Shown here one piece after another: positions 8,122 through 16,960 of a stretch of 64,000 bases of DNA. The stretch covers positions 92,707 to 156,706 of the forward strand of contig NZ_MDEN01000053.1 of NCBI RefSeq assembly GCF_001705435.1, given 5' to 3'. A program made the position numbers and the translations under genes. Position 1 is the stretch's first letter, and the number at the start of each line of letters is the position of its first letter. This stretch comes from Pseudomonas graminis (GTDB lineage: Bacteria > Pseudomonadota > Gammaproteobacteria > Pseudomonadales > Pseudomonadaceae). Under the pieces are notes generated by a model. The model ran no database searches. It saw only the letters and a list, made by a program, of their open reading frames with translations, and was not told the origin of the DNA.

Positions 8122-9450
8122 TCAATCCCCGAACGCCCCCACCAGCAACACCCCGTTCAGCACGATGATCAACAGCACGATGCCCCAGGCCAGGGCGGTC
8201 AGGATCGGCCCGGTCACGAAATCGCCCATCAGCTTGCGGTCGGACACGAAGCGCACCAGTGGCACGATGGCGAAGGGCAGTTGCATCGACAGGATGACCT
8301 GACTCAGCACCAGCAATTTGGCGGTGCCCTGGGCGCCGTAAATACTCGTCACCACAATCACCGGAATGATCGCCAGCCCCCGCGTCAGCAGGCGACGGAT
8401 CCAGCCGGGCAGGCGCAGGCGCAGAAAACCCTCCATGACGATTTGCCCGGCCAAGGTCGCCGTGACGGTGGAATTGATCCCCGACGCCAGCAACGCCACA
8501 CCGAACAGCATCGACGCCATGCCCACCCCCAGCATCGGCGAAAGCAAATGGTAGGCCTGCTCGATTTCCACCACGTCCGTTTTGCCGGCCTTGTGAAACA
8601 CCGTCGCCGCGGTGATCAGAATCGCCGCATTGACGAACAGCGCCAGCGTCAGCGCGATGGTGCTGTCGGTCACCGCCCATCGCAGGCCGATGCGTCGGCC
8701 CTCATCCGTGCGCGGGTAGGCGCGGGTCTGCACGATGGAGGAGTGCAGGTACAGGTTGTGCGGCATCACCGTGGCGCCAATGATGCCGATCGCCAGGTAC
8801 AGCGCCTCGGGATTGGTCACCACCTCGGCCTTGGGGATGAAGCCGGCAAACAGCTCCGCCAGATCAGGCTGGGCCAGCACCATCTGGATCGCGAAGCAGC
8901 CGAAGATGACCAGCAGCAGCGCGATCACGAACGCCTCAAGCGCGCGGAACCCGCGGCCCATCAGCAGAAAAATCAGAAACACGTCGACCGCCGAGATCAC
9001 CGCGCCCCAGATCAGTGGAATGCCGAACAGCAGGTTCAGCGCGATGGCAGTGCCGATCACTTCGGCCAGATCGCAGGCGATGATCGCGATCTCGCAGGCA
9101 ATCCACAGCCCGATGCACACCGGTCGGCTGCACCGTTCGCGGCAGGCCCGCGCCAGGTCCCATCCGGTGACGATGCCCAGCCGTGCCGACAGCGCTTGCA
9201 GGACGATGGCCATCAGGTTCGACAGCAGAATGACCGACAGCAGCAGGTAACCAAATTTCGACCCGCCGGCGATGTCGGTGGCCCAGTTGCCCGGGTCCAT
9301 GTAGCCCACGGCGACCATATAGCCGGGGCCGGTGAACGCGAGGAGCCGCTTGAACCAGTTCCCGGTCTTGGGCACCGCGACACTGGCGCTGGGCATGCCC
9401 CCGCCGAGCATGTCGTCGCCGGGGCGGGCAGGGTGATCGATGGGCGGCAT
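8122..9450 (-). CDS. mntH: Nramp family Mn2+/divalent metal:H+ symporter
   Basis: A 442-residue inner-membrane transporter. The Nramp metal-site motif DPGN appears in helix 1 ([20 protein letters not shown]), and the matching helix-6 motif is in [20 protein letters not shown]. About eleven hydrophobic helices follow. In bacteria this family mainly imports Mn2+ with protons. The start is ATG at 9450 with GGGAC upstream. I did not find a convincing MntR or Fur operator in the upstream 130 bases. Confidence 0.93.
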   Translation of the reverse strand: MPPIDHPARPGDDMLGGGMPSASVAVPKTGNWFKRLLAFTGPGYMVAVGYMDPGNWATDIAGGSKFGYLLLSVILLSNLMAIVLQALSARLGIVTGWDLARACRERCSRPVCIGLWIACEIAIIACDLAEVIGTAIALNLLFGIPLIWGAVISAVDVFLIFLLMGRGFRALEAFVIALLLVIFGCFAIQMVLAQPDLAELFAGFIPKAEVVTNPEALYLAIGIIGATVMPHNLYLHSSIVQTRAYPRTDEGRRIGLRWAVTDSTIALTLALFVNAAILITAATVFHKAGKTDVVEIEQAYHLLSPMLGVGMASMLFGVALLASGINSTVTATLAGQIVMEGFLRLRLPGWIRRLLTRGLAIIPVIVVTSIYGAQGTAKLLVLSQVILSMQLPFAIVPLVRFVSDRKLMGDFVTGPILTALAWGIVLLIIVLNGVLLVGAFGD

Positions 9451-9583
9451 GGAAAGTCCCGGCGTTGAATATTGAATGATCAGAGGGGTCGGAAAGGCGC
9501 GGAACGCTGGCCCTGCCGCCCGGTGTCAGCGCGTGGTTACCATCTACCCGCAGGCCCGCCGTGGTGCTGCCCGACGGAGGGAC

Positions 9584-10249
9584 TCAGCTGGACAGCGACG
9601 TCGCTGCCAGTGAGTTTAGATAATCCCCAAAGCCTTCTTTGCACCGGTAGTCTTTTCGTGCGCTGGTGGTGACGCTGTTCGCGGAAATCCACGCGATCGA
9701 CGCGCCGATGCGTTGCAGATCGGCGACCAGGTGCACGTCTTCGTGGGCAGCCAGCGCCTTGAAGCCGCCGGCACGCTGATAGGCACTCGCGCTGACGCCC
9801 AGGTTCGCGCCGTGGATGTGCCGATGATCATCTACTGGCCGGTACAGCGAATCATAGCGCTGGCGCACATGCTCGGGATGCCCGGACCAGTCGTCGACCT
9901 CGACGATGCCGCACACCGCGTCCACCTCCAGGCTGACCTGATGCGCCAGCCAGGCGTAGGGCACGACGCTGTCGGCATCGGTGAACGCCAGCCAGCGGGC
10001 GCCGCGTTCGAGCATCAGCCGCGCGCCTTCTGCGCGGGTCATGCCGACATTGCGGTAGGTGCACACGTGGGTGGTGATGCCGTGTACGGCCGCGACGCGG
10101 GCCGAGGCATCGGAGCAGTCATCCAGCATGATGAGGATTTCCACGGGCTCGCCGTGGAGGTCTTCGTGGACAGAAGCGGCGATCAGGGACTTGATGCAGT
10201 CGTCCAGGAAGTCTTCTTCGTTGTGTGCGGGGACAATGATTCCAATCAT
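9584..10249 (-). CDS. Family 2 glycosyltransferase
   Basis: A 221-residue GT-A glycosyltransferase. The N-terminal nucleotide-binding strand is IGIIVPAHNEEDFLDDCI, the DD of LIMLDDCSDASA follows, and the metal-binding D-x-D is in LAFTDADSVVP. Later parts include IHGANLGVSASAYQRAGGF and an HEDVHL acidic motif. No membrane helix is present, so it is cytosolic. The ATG at 10249 is preceded by GAGA; the frame extends to 10327 without support. I recall this type of GT2 gene beside the acyl-CoA-dehydrogenase/PIG-L/methyltransferase trio in other pseudomonads; here it is 3.5 kb away. Confidence 0.85.
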   Translation of the reverse strand: MIGIIVPAHNEEDFLDDCIKSLIAASVHEDLHGEPVEILIMLDDCSDASARVAAVHGITTHVCTYRNVGMTRAEGARLMLERGARWLAFTDADSVVPYAWLAHQVSLEVDAVCGIVEVDDWSGHPEHVRQRYDSLYRPVDDHRHIHGANLGVSASAYQRAGGFKALAAHEDVHLVADLQRIGASIAWISANSVTTSARKDYRCKEGFGDYLNSLAATSLSS

Positions 10250-10391
10250 CGAAGTGTCTCGTCGCGGCACCTGCGCTGATCGCGGCGTCCTTCGATGTCG
10301 ACCGAAGTGATGGAAATTTGGTTTCAAGTATTTTCGTTTAGCAGGACCATCGCCTCGCTTATCACGGGGTTAAGGCATGTCCCAGACGCAG

Positions 10392-10415
10392 CGACGCCGC
10401 TGATCAGCGGCGTCG
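10392..10415. repeat. Perfect 24-bp palindrome
   Basis: Arms CGACGCCGCTGA meet their exact complement between the pfpI-like gene (ends 10460) and the glycosyltransferase start (10249). It could fold as a strong hairpin and end the pfpI transcript, but no T-tract follows on the minus strand, so a terminator role is uncertain. Confidence 0.5.
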
Positions 10416-10459
10416 ATGGCTCTACGTGCGGCGAGACTTTACAGCCTGCCCATCTGGCT

Positions 10460-11023
10460 TCAGCCCGCCAGCAGCGCCTTGGCGATGGCCTCGTTGAACG
10501 CCGGCAGATCGTCGGGTGTGCGGGAAGTGATCAGGGTCCAGCCATTGGCCGGGCATTCCTTGACCTCGGCATCGACCCAGTTGGCCGCGCCAGCATTGAC
10601 CAGGTCAGTGCGCACGCTTGGGTAGGAGGTCAGGGTTTTGCCTTCGATCACGCCGGCATCGATCAGCAGCCAAGGGCCGTGGCAGATCGACGCGACGGTC
10701 TTGCCGGCGTCGGCGAACGCTTTGACCAGCTTCTGTGCATCGCTGTCCTGGCGCAGGGTGTCGGCGTTGACCGTGCCGCCAGGAATGACCAGCGCATCGA
10801 AGTCAGCAGCAGACAAGCCGGCGAGCTTGGCGTCGGAGGTGACGACGGCGTCCTTGTCGGTGTCGTTCAGGAACAGTTGCGCAGTGCCGCCTTCAATCGA
10901 GGCGTGGGTGACCGCAGCACCTTGACCCTTCAACGCTTCCAGCGGCTTTAGCAGCTCGTCGCGCTCGATGCCGGTGTTGGACGTGATGATCAAAACCTTC
11001 TTGCCGTTCAGTTGATTGCTCAT
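10460..11023 (-). CDS. PfpI/DJ-1 family type 1 glutamine-amidotransferase-like protein
   Basis: A 187-residue protein of the DJ-1/PfpI superfamily. The nucleophile elbow is VASICHGPWLLIDAG (Cys then His), and FDALVIPGGTVNADTLRQD is the conserved loop before it. The ending WTLITSRTPDDLPAFNEAI also matches YhbO/PfpI. Members act as glyoxalase III, deglycase or protease-like stress proteins; which applies here is unclear. The start is ATG at 11023 with AGAGGA about 9 nt upstream. It stands alone between a GT2 gene and a lipoprotein gene. Confidence 0.9.
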   Translation of the reverse strand: MSNQLNGKKVLIITSNTGIERDELLKPLEALKGQGAAVTHASIEGGTAQLFLNDTDKDAVVTSDAKLAGLSAADFDALVIPGGTVNADTLRQDSDAQKLVKAFADAGKTVASICHGPWLLIDAGVIEGKTLTSYPSVRTDLVNAGAANWVDAEVKECPANGWTLITSRTPDDLPAFNEAIAKALLAG

Positions 11024-11242
11024 GCTTTCGCTTTCCTCTGAAATATAAGTGCTGAAGTTGAAAACGGCGCTTGCCATTGGCAAGCGGTGTCACGTTCAGA
11101 GGAAGGCGCAAAAGCAAAAGTTCAGCCCGATTGCACTGAAGGGTACCGGGGCGGTTATCAGTGTTTCAGGCCGCGCACCCGGATCTCGGGTGCGGCGAGC
11201 AGTGCCGTGCGACGAAACGGCGCACCACGATCCCCTCCATCA

Positions 11243-11590
11243 TCACAGGCAATCGCGGACTGCGGTTTCCAGGGCATTGCGGCCGAAAGCCGACGACAAC
11301 GGCGCGCGCTGATACAGGAAGACCCGGGTGTTGGGATTGCCTTTGTAGACCTCGAGGATTTCATCGGAGGCGATCTTGCCGGAGATCAGCAGTTTGTAGT
11401 GACCCTTGCTCTCGGTCATGGTCGTGCCGGGCTTGATCTGCTGCCACTTGGGGTAGATGCACTTGGCGTAGTCAGACGGCGTCTTGGCGGTGTCGAAATT
11501 GAACGACGGGTTGTTCGGCGTTGAACTGCAACCCGCCAGCACCGCGGCCAGGGTGCAACCCAGTAACGAGTACGGAAATAAACGGCGCAT
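11243..11590 (-). CDS. Small lipoprotein, SPxDYAxC family (paralogue of the gene at 50570)
   Basis: A 115-residue lipoprotein: signal MRRLFPYSLLGCTLAAVLAGC with lipobox LAGC. The mature part contains KTPSDYAKCIYPKW near its start and ends ETAVRDCL, so two conserved cysteines bracket the domain. The same pattern (KSPKDYAACF ... HAVTACI) occurs in the lipoprotein at 50570, which identifies the two as one family. The ATG at 11590 has AGGA about 7 nt upstream; a TTG codon directly before it is unlikely to be used. Function unknown. Confidence 0.8.
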   Translation of the reverse strand: MRRLFPYSLLGCTLAAVLAGCSSTPNNPSFNFDTAKTPSDYAKCIYPKWQQIKPGTTMTESKGHYKLLISGKIASDEILEVYKGNPNTRVFLYQRAPLSSAFGRNALETAVRDCL

Positions 11591-11806
11591 CAATTCATCC
11601 TGAATAAGAAAACGGAACCCATTCGGCAGGGTCGATGGGCGCCTATGTTGACCAGCAACCGTGCAAATGAAAAGCGCACGCCCTGAAATTTTTTACCCCC
11701 TGCTCAAGCCTCCGTTGCCCAGACGCCGTCGAGCCAGCGGGTCATTCATTCTGATGAGTGGCTTCACTCAGCCGTGCGCTGCTTTGTGCTCGCTATGTTT
11801 GCATGT

Positions 11807-11842
11807 TGCTCGTTCTATGAATAGAGTGAGCGGAAACGAGCA
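11807..11842. promoter_or_regulatory. Inverted repeat TGCTCGTT-N20-AACGAGCA
   Basis: Perfect 8-bp arms at 11807-11814 and 11835-11842 in the ~300-base gap between the divergent lipoprotein and GH3 genes. Position and symmetry suit a regulator-binding site, but no regulator gene adjoins. The rest of the gap (11591-11890) shows nothing clear. Confidence 0.35.
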
Positions 11843-11890
11843 TTAAGAAAACGTGAGCTCGTTCGTTACTGCCTGATCGACGGAGAGCAC

Positions 11891-12976
11891 ATGTCACACG
11901 ATGAACTGCAACGGGCTGCACGGTCAGTCTTGATGCCGGCGATCGCCGGACTCGCGCTGGATGAACCCGTGCGCCGGCATCTGCACGCCGGCGGCGTGTC
12001 GGTGCTGCTGGGGGAGACCCGCGACGAATACCTGGCGCGCAGCATGAGCTTCGAGCGTCGCCGGGAAGAAACCGACGGGCAATTTTCCGCGATCGCCAGG
12101 GAGGCGGCGGTGTGTGCGGCGGCGCCGGTGCTGATCGCCGTCGATCAGGAACTGGGCGGCATCCAGCGCCTGCACGGTCTGGTGCCCGGTATGCCGGCTT
12201 CCGCCGAACTGACCCACATGAGTACAAGAGACATCGAGTCGCGCTGCTATGAAATGGCCAGCTCGGCCCGGGTCATGGGCGTCAATCTGTTCCTGGCGCC
12301 GATTGTTGACGTGGTCACCGGGGCGAATCCCTGGCTGCACCAGCGCCACCTCGGCGCCGACCCTGCTGAAGTGGCGCGCATTGCCTGCGCCTTCATCCGC
12401 GGTGTGCAACGCGCGGGCGTGATTGCCACGGCCAAGCATTTTCCCGGTCACTACCAGGTCGAGCAGGACCCGGCGGTGGAGCGGGCTTTCGTCCCTGATG
12501 ACGCCGCTGCCCTCAGCGACGGGCTGGACGTGTTCCGGCAGGTGATTGCGGCAGGCGTCGGCGCGATCATGCCCGGGCCGGCCGTGTTCCCGGCGCTGGA
12601 CCCGCACCGGTCGGCCAGCACCTCGGCGGCGGTGATCGGCCTGCTGCGCGATGCACTGGGGTTCGGGGGACTGATCGTGTCCGACGATCTCGACGCCGTT
12701 TCTATCCTGCGCGGCAACAGCATCGCCGACACCGCCGTAGCGGCGCTGAACGCCGGCGCGCACCTGTTGCTCCTGTCGGCGGAAGCGGGGCTTGACGACA
12801 TCGCGCGCGCCATCGTCGATGCAGTAATCAACGGGGGGCTGGATGCGCAAACCCTGCTTGCAGCCGCGCACACAGTTCGCGCCCAAGCCCACGCCTCCCG
12901 AGCCCAGGTGGATTCAGGCCTGTACGTCTCCTACCCGGTCTCAGGCGGTCATCTCACCCGACGCGTCATGATCTGA
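11891..12976 (+). CDS. Glycoside hydrolase family 3-like protein (NagZ-related, altered active site)
   Basis: A 361-residue TIM-barrel protein of the GH3/NagZ type. LIAVDQELGGIQRL and VIATAKHFPGHY (residues 182-187 KHFPGH) are clear family motifs, and LIVSDDLDAVSI carries the nucleophile Asp. NagZ enzymes have an Asp-Ser-His acid/base loop a few residues after KHFPGHG; here the equivalent reads D-P-A (193-195), so the His is missing. It may therefore be inactive, slow or specialised. No signal peptide, so cytosolic. The start ATG at 11891 has GGAG 5 nt upstream. Confidence 0.8.
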   Translation: MSHDELQRAARSVLMPAIAGLALDEPVRRHLHAGGVSVLLGETRDEYLARSMSFERRREETDGQFSAIAREAAVCAAAPVLIAVDQELGGIQRLHGLVPGMPASAELTHMSTRDIESRCYEMASSARVMGVNLFLAPIVDVVTGANPWLHQRHLGADPAEVARIACAFIRGVQRAGVIATAKHFPGHYQVEQDPAVERAFVPDDAAALSDGLDVFRQVIAAGVGAIMPGPAVFPALDPHRSASTSAAVIGLLRDALGFGGLIVSDDLDAVSILRGNSIADTAVAALNAGAHLLLLSAEAGLDDIARAIVDAVINGGLDAQTLLAAAHTVRAQAHASRAQVDSGLYVSYPVSGGHLTRRVMI

Positions 12977-13092
12977 ACAGCCGCTGCTCGCTGCCAACCA
13001 CTTGCAGCTTATCGCTTGCCCCTCACCCCGTTTGTGCTCCCGGCCCGGGCGTTCTACTCTCGGCCACTCCGTACACTCAGAAGGAAAGCCCG

Positions 13093-13857
13093 ATGAGCTG
13101 GTCCGCCACGCAGTACTCCCTGTTCGAGCAGCAACGCACCCGACCGGTACGCGACCTCGTCGCCGCCATTCCCCTGACCTCGACGCGCACCGCCGTCGAC
13201 CTCGGCTGCGGTCCCGGCAACTCAACCGAAGTGCTGGCCGAGCGCTTTCCGGAGGCCACGGTGACCGGGCTCGACAGTTCCGACGACATGCTCCGCGACG
13301 CCCGTCAGCGGCTGCCGGACATCGCATTCGAGCGGGCGGACATCGGCAACTGGAATCCGGCGCACACCTACGAAGTAATCCTCGCCAACGCCTCGCTGCA
13401 ATGGGTGCCTGACCACGCGTCGCTGTATCCACGGCTGGTCAGCCTGCTCAATCCAGGCGGTGTGCTGGCGGTGCAGACGCCGGACAACCTTGAGGAGCCG
13501 GCCCATCGTCTGGCGCGGGAGATCGCCGCGAGTGCGCAGTGGGCCGACAGGATCGGCGACGTCAAGCACCCGGATCGACACCCCGCCGCCTATTACTTCG
13601 AGCTGCTGAGGGCGCATTGCGCCGAGGTCGATGTCTGGCGCACCACGTATCACCATCCCCTCGCCGGTGGGCATGGGGCGGTGGTCGAGTGGTTCAAAGG
13701 CTCGGCGCTGCGGCCCTATCTGCAAAAGCTGGACGAAGCGGGTCAGCAGGCGTTTCTCGATGCGTACCTGCAGGCGATCAGTCAGGCCTACCCAGCGCAG
13801 GACGACGGCACGGTGCTGTTGCCGTTCCCGCGCCTGTTCATCGTGGCGACACGTTAA
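13093..13857 (+). CDS. tam: Trans-aconitate 2-methyltransferase
   Basis: A 254-residue class I methyltransferase. The N-terminus MSWSATQYSLFEQQRTRP and motif I TAVDLGCGPGNSTEVLAERF match Tam, as do LANASLQWVPDHASLYPRL and TPDNLEEPAHRL. Tam methylates trans-aconitate, a by-product that inhibits aconitase, using SAM in the cytosol. The start ATG at 13093 has AAGGA about 7 nt upstream. The length equals that of the E. coli enzyme within a few residues. Confidence 0.9.
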   Translation: MSWSATQYSLFEQQRTRPVRDLVAAIPLTSTRTAVDLGCGPGNSTEVLAERFPEATVTGLDSSDDMLRDARQRLPDIAFERADIGNWNPAHTYEVILANASLQWVPDHASLYPRLVSLLNPGGVLAVQTPDNLEEPAHRLAREIAASAQWADRIGDVKHPDRHPAAYYFELLRAHCAEVDVWRTTYHHPLAGGHGAVVEWFKGSALRPYLQKLDEAGQQAFLDAYLQAISQAYPAQDDGTVLLPFPRLFIVATR

Positions 13858-13928
13858 AGCGTGCGGCTCGCGTTAAGCCCCTGTGTTGCAAGCCGTGATC
13901 GATACCCCCGTTTTCTGATGGAGTGAGC

Positions 13929-14432
13929 ATGAGCAACGACCCCGCCGAACTGGCCGCGCGCCTGATTCGCAATTTCAACGATGTGCCGCTGCAGCACGAG
14001 CGCCGCGACCCGCTGTACGAGAGCCACGCCGCTCGCCTGGGCACCGACACCGCCGCGCAAAAGCTGGGTGCCTCGGTGGACATTGTCGCGCCGGGCAAGC
14101 GCTCGTGCCCTTATCACTTTCACTACGCTCAGGAAGAGATGTTCGTCATTCTGGACGGGCAGGGCACGTTGCGTGTTGCGGGTGAAATGCTGCCGATCCG
14201 CAGCGGCGATGTGATCTTCATCCCGCCCGGTCCGGAGTACCCCCATCAGATCATCAACACCTCTGATGCGCCGCTGAAGTATTTGTCCATCAGCACGCGG
14301 GAGACGCCCGAAGTGTGCGAATACCCGGACTCCGGCAAGTATCAGGCGATGGTCACCCTCAATGGGGCACGCGCGTTTGCAGCCGTGCAGCGACCTGATG
14401 CCACGCTGGATTACTGGGAAGGCGAGCCTTGA
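13929..14432 (+). CDS. Single-domain cupin protein
   Basis: A 167-residue cupin. Motif 1 is PYHFHYAQEEMFVILDGQG (two His and a Glu as likely metal ligands), and motif 2 is GDVIFIPPGPEYPHQIIN (a further His). This is a complete metal-binding set, so an enzyme or sugar/small-molecule binder is plausible, but the substrate cannot be read. The ATG at 13929 has GGAG 6 nt upstream; a GTG two codons earlier is an alternative. It follows tam by 71 bases. Confidence 0.8.
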   Translation: MSNDPAELAARLIRNFNDVPLQHERRDPLYESHAARLGTDTAAQKLGASVDIVAPGKRSCPYHFHYAQEEMFVILDGQGTLRVAGEMLPIRSGDVIFIPPGPEYPHQIINTSDAPLKYLSISTRETPEVCEYPDSGKYQAMVTLNGARAFAAVQRPDATLDYWEGEP

Positions 14433-14578
14433 TTCACGGCTCGGAAATTCGCCCATGATTCATTCGGTTATAACCATAGAACGTCTCGATCTAGGCTCGA
14501 TATAAGAAAAGCAGCGGTGCTTAGAGCAAAAATCGCTATTCTGCCCGCCGGCTTTCAAATGTGCAGTCAGGCAGAGCA

Positions 14579-15364
14579 ATGGATTTTGGCAACGCAGGTT
14601 TCGTCGTCGCAGGGCTGGTGGTCGGTTTTATCGTCGGCATGACGGGGGTGGGCGGTGGATCGCTGATGACCCCGATCCTGCTGTGGTTCGGCATTAACCC
14701 CGCCACGGCGGTGGGCACCGACCTGCTGTACGCCGCCATCACCAAAAGCGGTGGCGTGCTGGTTCACAAAAAGAACGACAACATCGACTGGGGCATTACC
14801 GGCTGGCTGACCCTGGGCAGCGTGCCGGCCGCCGGGCTGACGCTGTGGTTTTTGAGCAGCCTGCACACGGCGCCGGACGCGATGAATTCGGTGATCAAAC
14901 AGGCGCTGGGCGTGGTGCTGCTATTGACCGCCCTGGCGATCTTTTTCAAGAAGCGTCTGCTGGCATTCGCCCAGCGCCACGCGGGTGATCGCTACCGCCT
15001 CAGCACCCGAAACCTGAACGGGCTGACGGTGCTGACCGGCGTCATCCTTGGCACCATGGTCGCGCTCACGTCCATTGGCGCTGGCGCGCTCGGCACTGTG
15101 GCGCTGTTTCTGCTTTATCCCTTCCTCGAGACCCGTCGCCTGGTCGGCACCGAAATCGCCCACGCCGTCCCCCTGACCCTCATCGCCGGCATCGGTCACG
15201 CCAGCATGGGCAACATGAATTGGTCAATGTTGGGTTACCTGCTGATGGGCTCGCTGCCGGGCATCTACATCGGCAGCCACCTGACCGGTCGCATCCCCGA
15301 CGCCGTCCTGCGTCCGTGTCTGGCGCTGATGCTGTTGGCGATCGGCTACAAGTTGGCGTTCTGA
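14579..15364 (+). CDS. TauE/SafE family anion exporter
   Basis: A 261-residue membrane protein with the TauE/SafE glycine signature at its start (VGFIVGMTGVGGGSLMTPIL), repeated in the second half (GTMVALTSIGAGALGTVAL), and about eight hydrophobic helices. The family exports sulfite, sulfoacetate and similar anions. The soluble middle segment KKRLLAFAQRHAGDRYRL separates the halves. ATG at 14579 is my choice; a GTG at 14561 is in frame. No sulfonate gene is adjacent to fix the substrate. Confidence 0.85.
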   Translation: MDFGNAGFVVAGLVVGFIVGMTGVGGGSLMTPILLWFGINPATAVGTDLLYAAITKSGGVLVHKKNDNIDWGITGWLTLGSVPAAGLTLWFLSSLHTAPDAMNSVIKQALGVVLLLTALAIFFKKRLLAFAQRHAGDRYRLSTRNLNGLTVLTGVILGTMVALTSIGAGALGTVALFLLYPFLETRRLVGTEIAHAVPLTLIAGIGHASMGNMNWSMLGYLLMGSLPGIYIGSHLTGRIPDAVLRPCLALMLLAIGYKLAF

Positions 15365-15404
15365 ACGCGGGGTAGACGTACCTGCTGCGCTGCCACGTGT
15401 GGAC

Positions 15405-15505
15405 GCGACCGGGTTGGCGCTCGACCTTGCTCGCGAAGGATTGGGAACATCCGCCAGCCCTTCAGCGGCCGGGATGCCGTCTTCGTGAGCACGCTCACTG
15501 CCGCA
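15405..15505. repeat. Degenerate REP-like pair (GCTTGCTCGCGAA family)
   Basis: CCTTGCTCGCGAAGGATTGG and a distant inverse CTTCGTGAGCACGCTCACTGCC resemble a decayed copy of the second REP family seen intact at 63707-63805. It lies between the convergent TauE/SafE and ion-channel genes. Confidence 0.45.
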
Positions 15506-15551
15506 GGGTATGTGTTCGCTGCACGCCAGGCCGGCGCCCCCACGCCTGAGC

Positions 15552-15983
15552 TCACTCCTTCTCCGCGCCCCAATAACGCTGCATCTCGATGAACAGAAAC
15601 GACGCGGTCCATGTAATCAGCACCAGCCCCGTCAACGCCTCCAGACCCGTCAGGTATTTCAGGTGTCCGTTGGGCGTGATGTCGCCAAAGCCGATGGTGG
15701 TGTAGGTGGTGAACGAGAAGTAGACCGAATCCATGAAGCTGCCGTCGAAGTTTCCGGTCAGACTTCCCAATGAATCAGACCGGTTCATCAGGTAGTAGCC
15801 CAAGGCAAAGATCCACACCTCCACCGCGTGAGCGACCAGCGCACCCAGCACGCCGATGACCACCCGGAAACGGTGCTGCAGTCCTAACCTCGGCATGAGC
15901 TGGTTGAGGCGAATCAGGCATTCGTAATGCACCATCACCGCTGTGGTGATGATCACGATGTTGATGAGCGTGACCGCAAACAT
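15552..15983 (-). CDS. Two-transmembrane potassium-type ion channel
   Basis: A 143-residue membrane protein. The selectivity filter is visible in FTTYTTIGFGDITP (T-I-G-F-G), placed between a pore helix and a last transmembrane segment (GLVLITWTASFLFIEM). Two more hydrophobic segments precede it (VTLINIVIITTAVMV, IGVLGALVAHAVEVWIFALG). This matches the Ion_trans_2 layout without a cytosolic ligand domain. The start ATG at 15983 has GGAG 8 nt upstream. It follows the broken Anr-like gene by 14 bases on the same strand and was probably in its transcript. Confidence 0.85.
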   Translation of the reverse strand: MFAVTLINIVIITTAVMVHYECLIRLNQLMPRLGLQHRFRVVIGVLGALVAHAVEVWIFALGYYLMNRSDSLGSLTGNFDGSFMDSVYFSFTTYTTIGFGDITPNGHLKYLTGLEALTGLVLITWTASFLFIEMQRYWGAEKE

Positions 15984-15997
15984 GGCGCTCTCCCCAA

Positions 15998-16751
15998 TCA
16001 AAGCGTCATGGGGCCTTCGCCGCCGGTGATGAGGGTGCGCAGCCGTTCGAGGTCGAGGATTTCCACCGCGCGCCCCGAGACACTGACGATTCCCTGACTG
16101 CGCAGCGAGTCGATGGCGCGGCAGATCGTCTCCAGGCGCATGCCCAGATAACCGCCGATGTCCTCCCGGCTCATGCGCAACACAAAGGCAGTGCCGGAGT
16201 AGCCCGGTTCGCCATGCGGCAGGAAAGATCGAGCAAAAAGGCGGCCATGCGTTCCTCGGCATTGAGCTGACCCATCATCAGCAGCATCTCGTGGTCCCGC
16301 ACGATCTCCAGGCTGAGCGCCCGGTTGAGGTTGCGCTGCAGCGAAGGCAACTCGCGCGCCAGCCGCTCCAGCTGACTGAAGTGGATGGGACAGACTTCGC
16401 TGTCCTCCAGGGCCATGGCGTCGCATTCATGACGATCATTGCTGATCGCATCGCATCGCAGCCCAGCAGCTCTCCGCACATGGGGAACCCGATCAGCCGC
16501 TCACGCCCATCCCGGGACGTAATGGTCGTTTTGAAATAGCCCGAGCGCACCACATAGAGTGAGCGCAGGGGATCACCGGCGCGGTACAGCACCGCGCCTT
16601 TTTTGATCTTCAGCCGTTGCGGGATGATAGTGGACAAGCGATCGGTGTCATGCACGCTCATCCCAAGGGACAGGCAGAGCTCGCCGACGTTGAAGAACGC
16701 GCACTCTGCGTTGAGGAACGAGCCGGGAACGGCAGCCAGATGGGCGGTCAT
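15998..16751 (-). pseudogene. Anr/Fnr-family oxygen regulator, disrupted by two frameshifts
   Basis: Crp/Fnr-type regulator split over three frames. From ATG 16751 (AAGGAG 6 nt upstream) the sensor domain reads on to GELLGCDA; the next frame continues ISNDRHECDAMALEDSEVC through the dimer helix to AEERMAAFLLDLS; the third supplies the helix-turn-helix, MSREDIGGYLGMRLETICRA. Break 1 is at TCGCA x3 (16446-16460), where two copies would keep frame. Break 2 is a CCC run at 16203-16205, where one extra base would restore frame. Relative to the FNR C-x2-C-x5-C cluster, the middle Cys is Phe (ECAFFNVGELC); the distal Cys in DSEVC is kept. Either a real pseudogene or a sequencing artefact. Confidence 0.85.
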
Positions 16752-16849
16752 GTGCATCTCCTTGAGTGACCCAGCATAGGCGCCTGCGCTGCACAGTGAC
16801 AGCGGCCATTGTGGAGGTGGATGAGCGGGGAGGGCTGACTCCGACCTTC

Positions 16850-16863
16850 TTGATCCAGATCAA
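16850..16863 (+). promoter_or_regulatory. Perfect Anr/FNR box upstream of ackA
   Basis: TTGATCCAGATCAA is an exact match to the FNR/Anr consensus TTGAT-N4-ATCAA. It lies between the Anr-like gene (minus) and ackA (plus), 98 bases before the ackA start. Class II spacing would put the transcript start near 16898, with a weak -10 (CACACT) at 16885-16890. This predicts oxygen-limited induction of ackA-xfp-speF-adh. Confidence 0.85.
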
Positions 16864-16960
16864 TACCGGGCCACTTCAGGCGCGCACACTGGCGGTCGGT
16901 TGATTCACTTCAGCCACCGCCCAACCCATCGCGATCATGGGAGGCTCATGAGGCTGCCCC

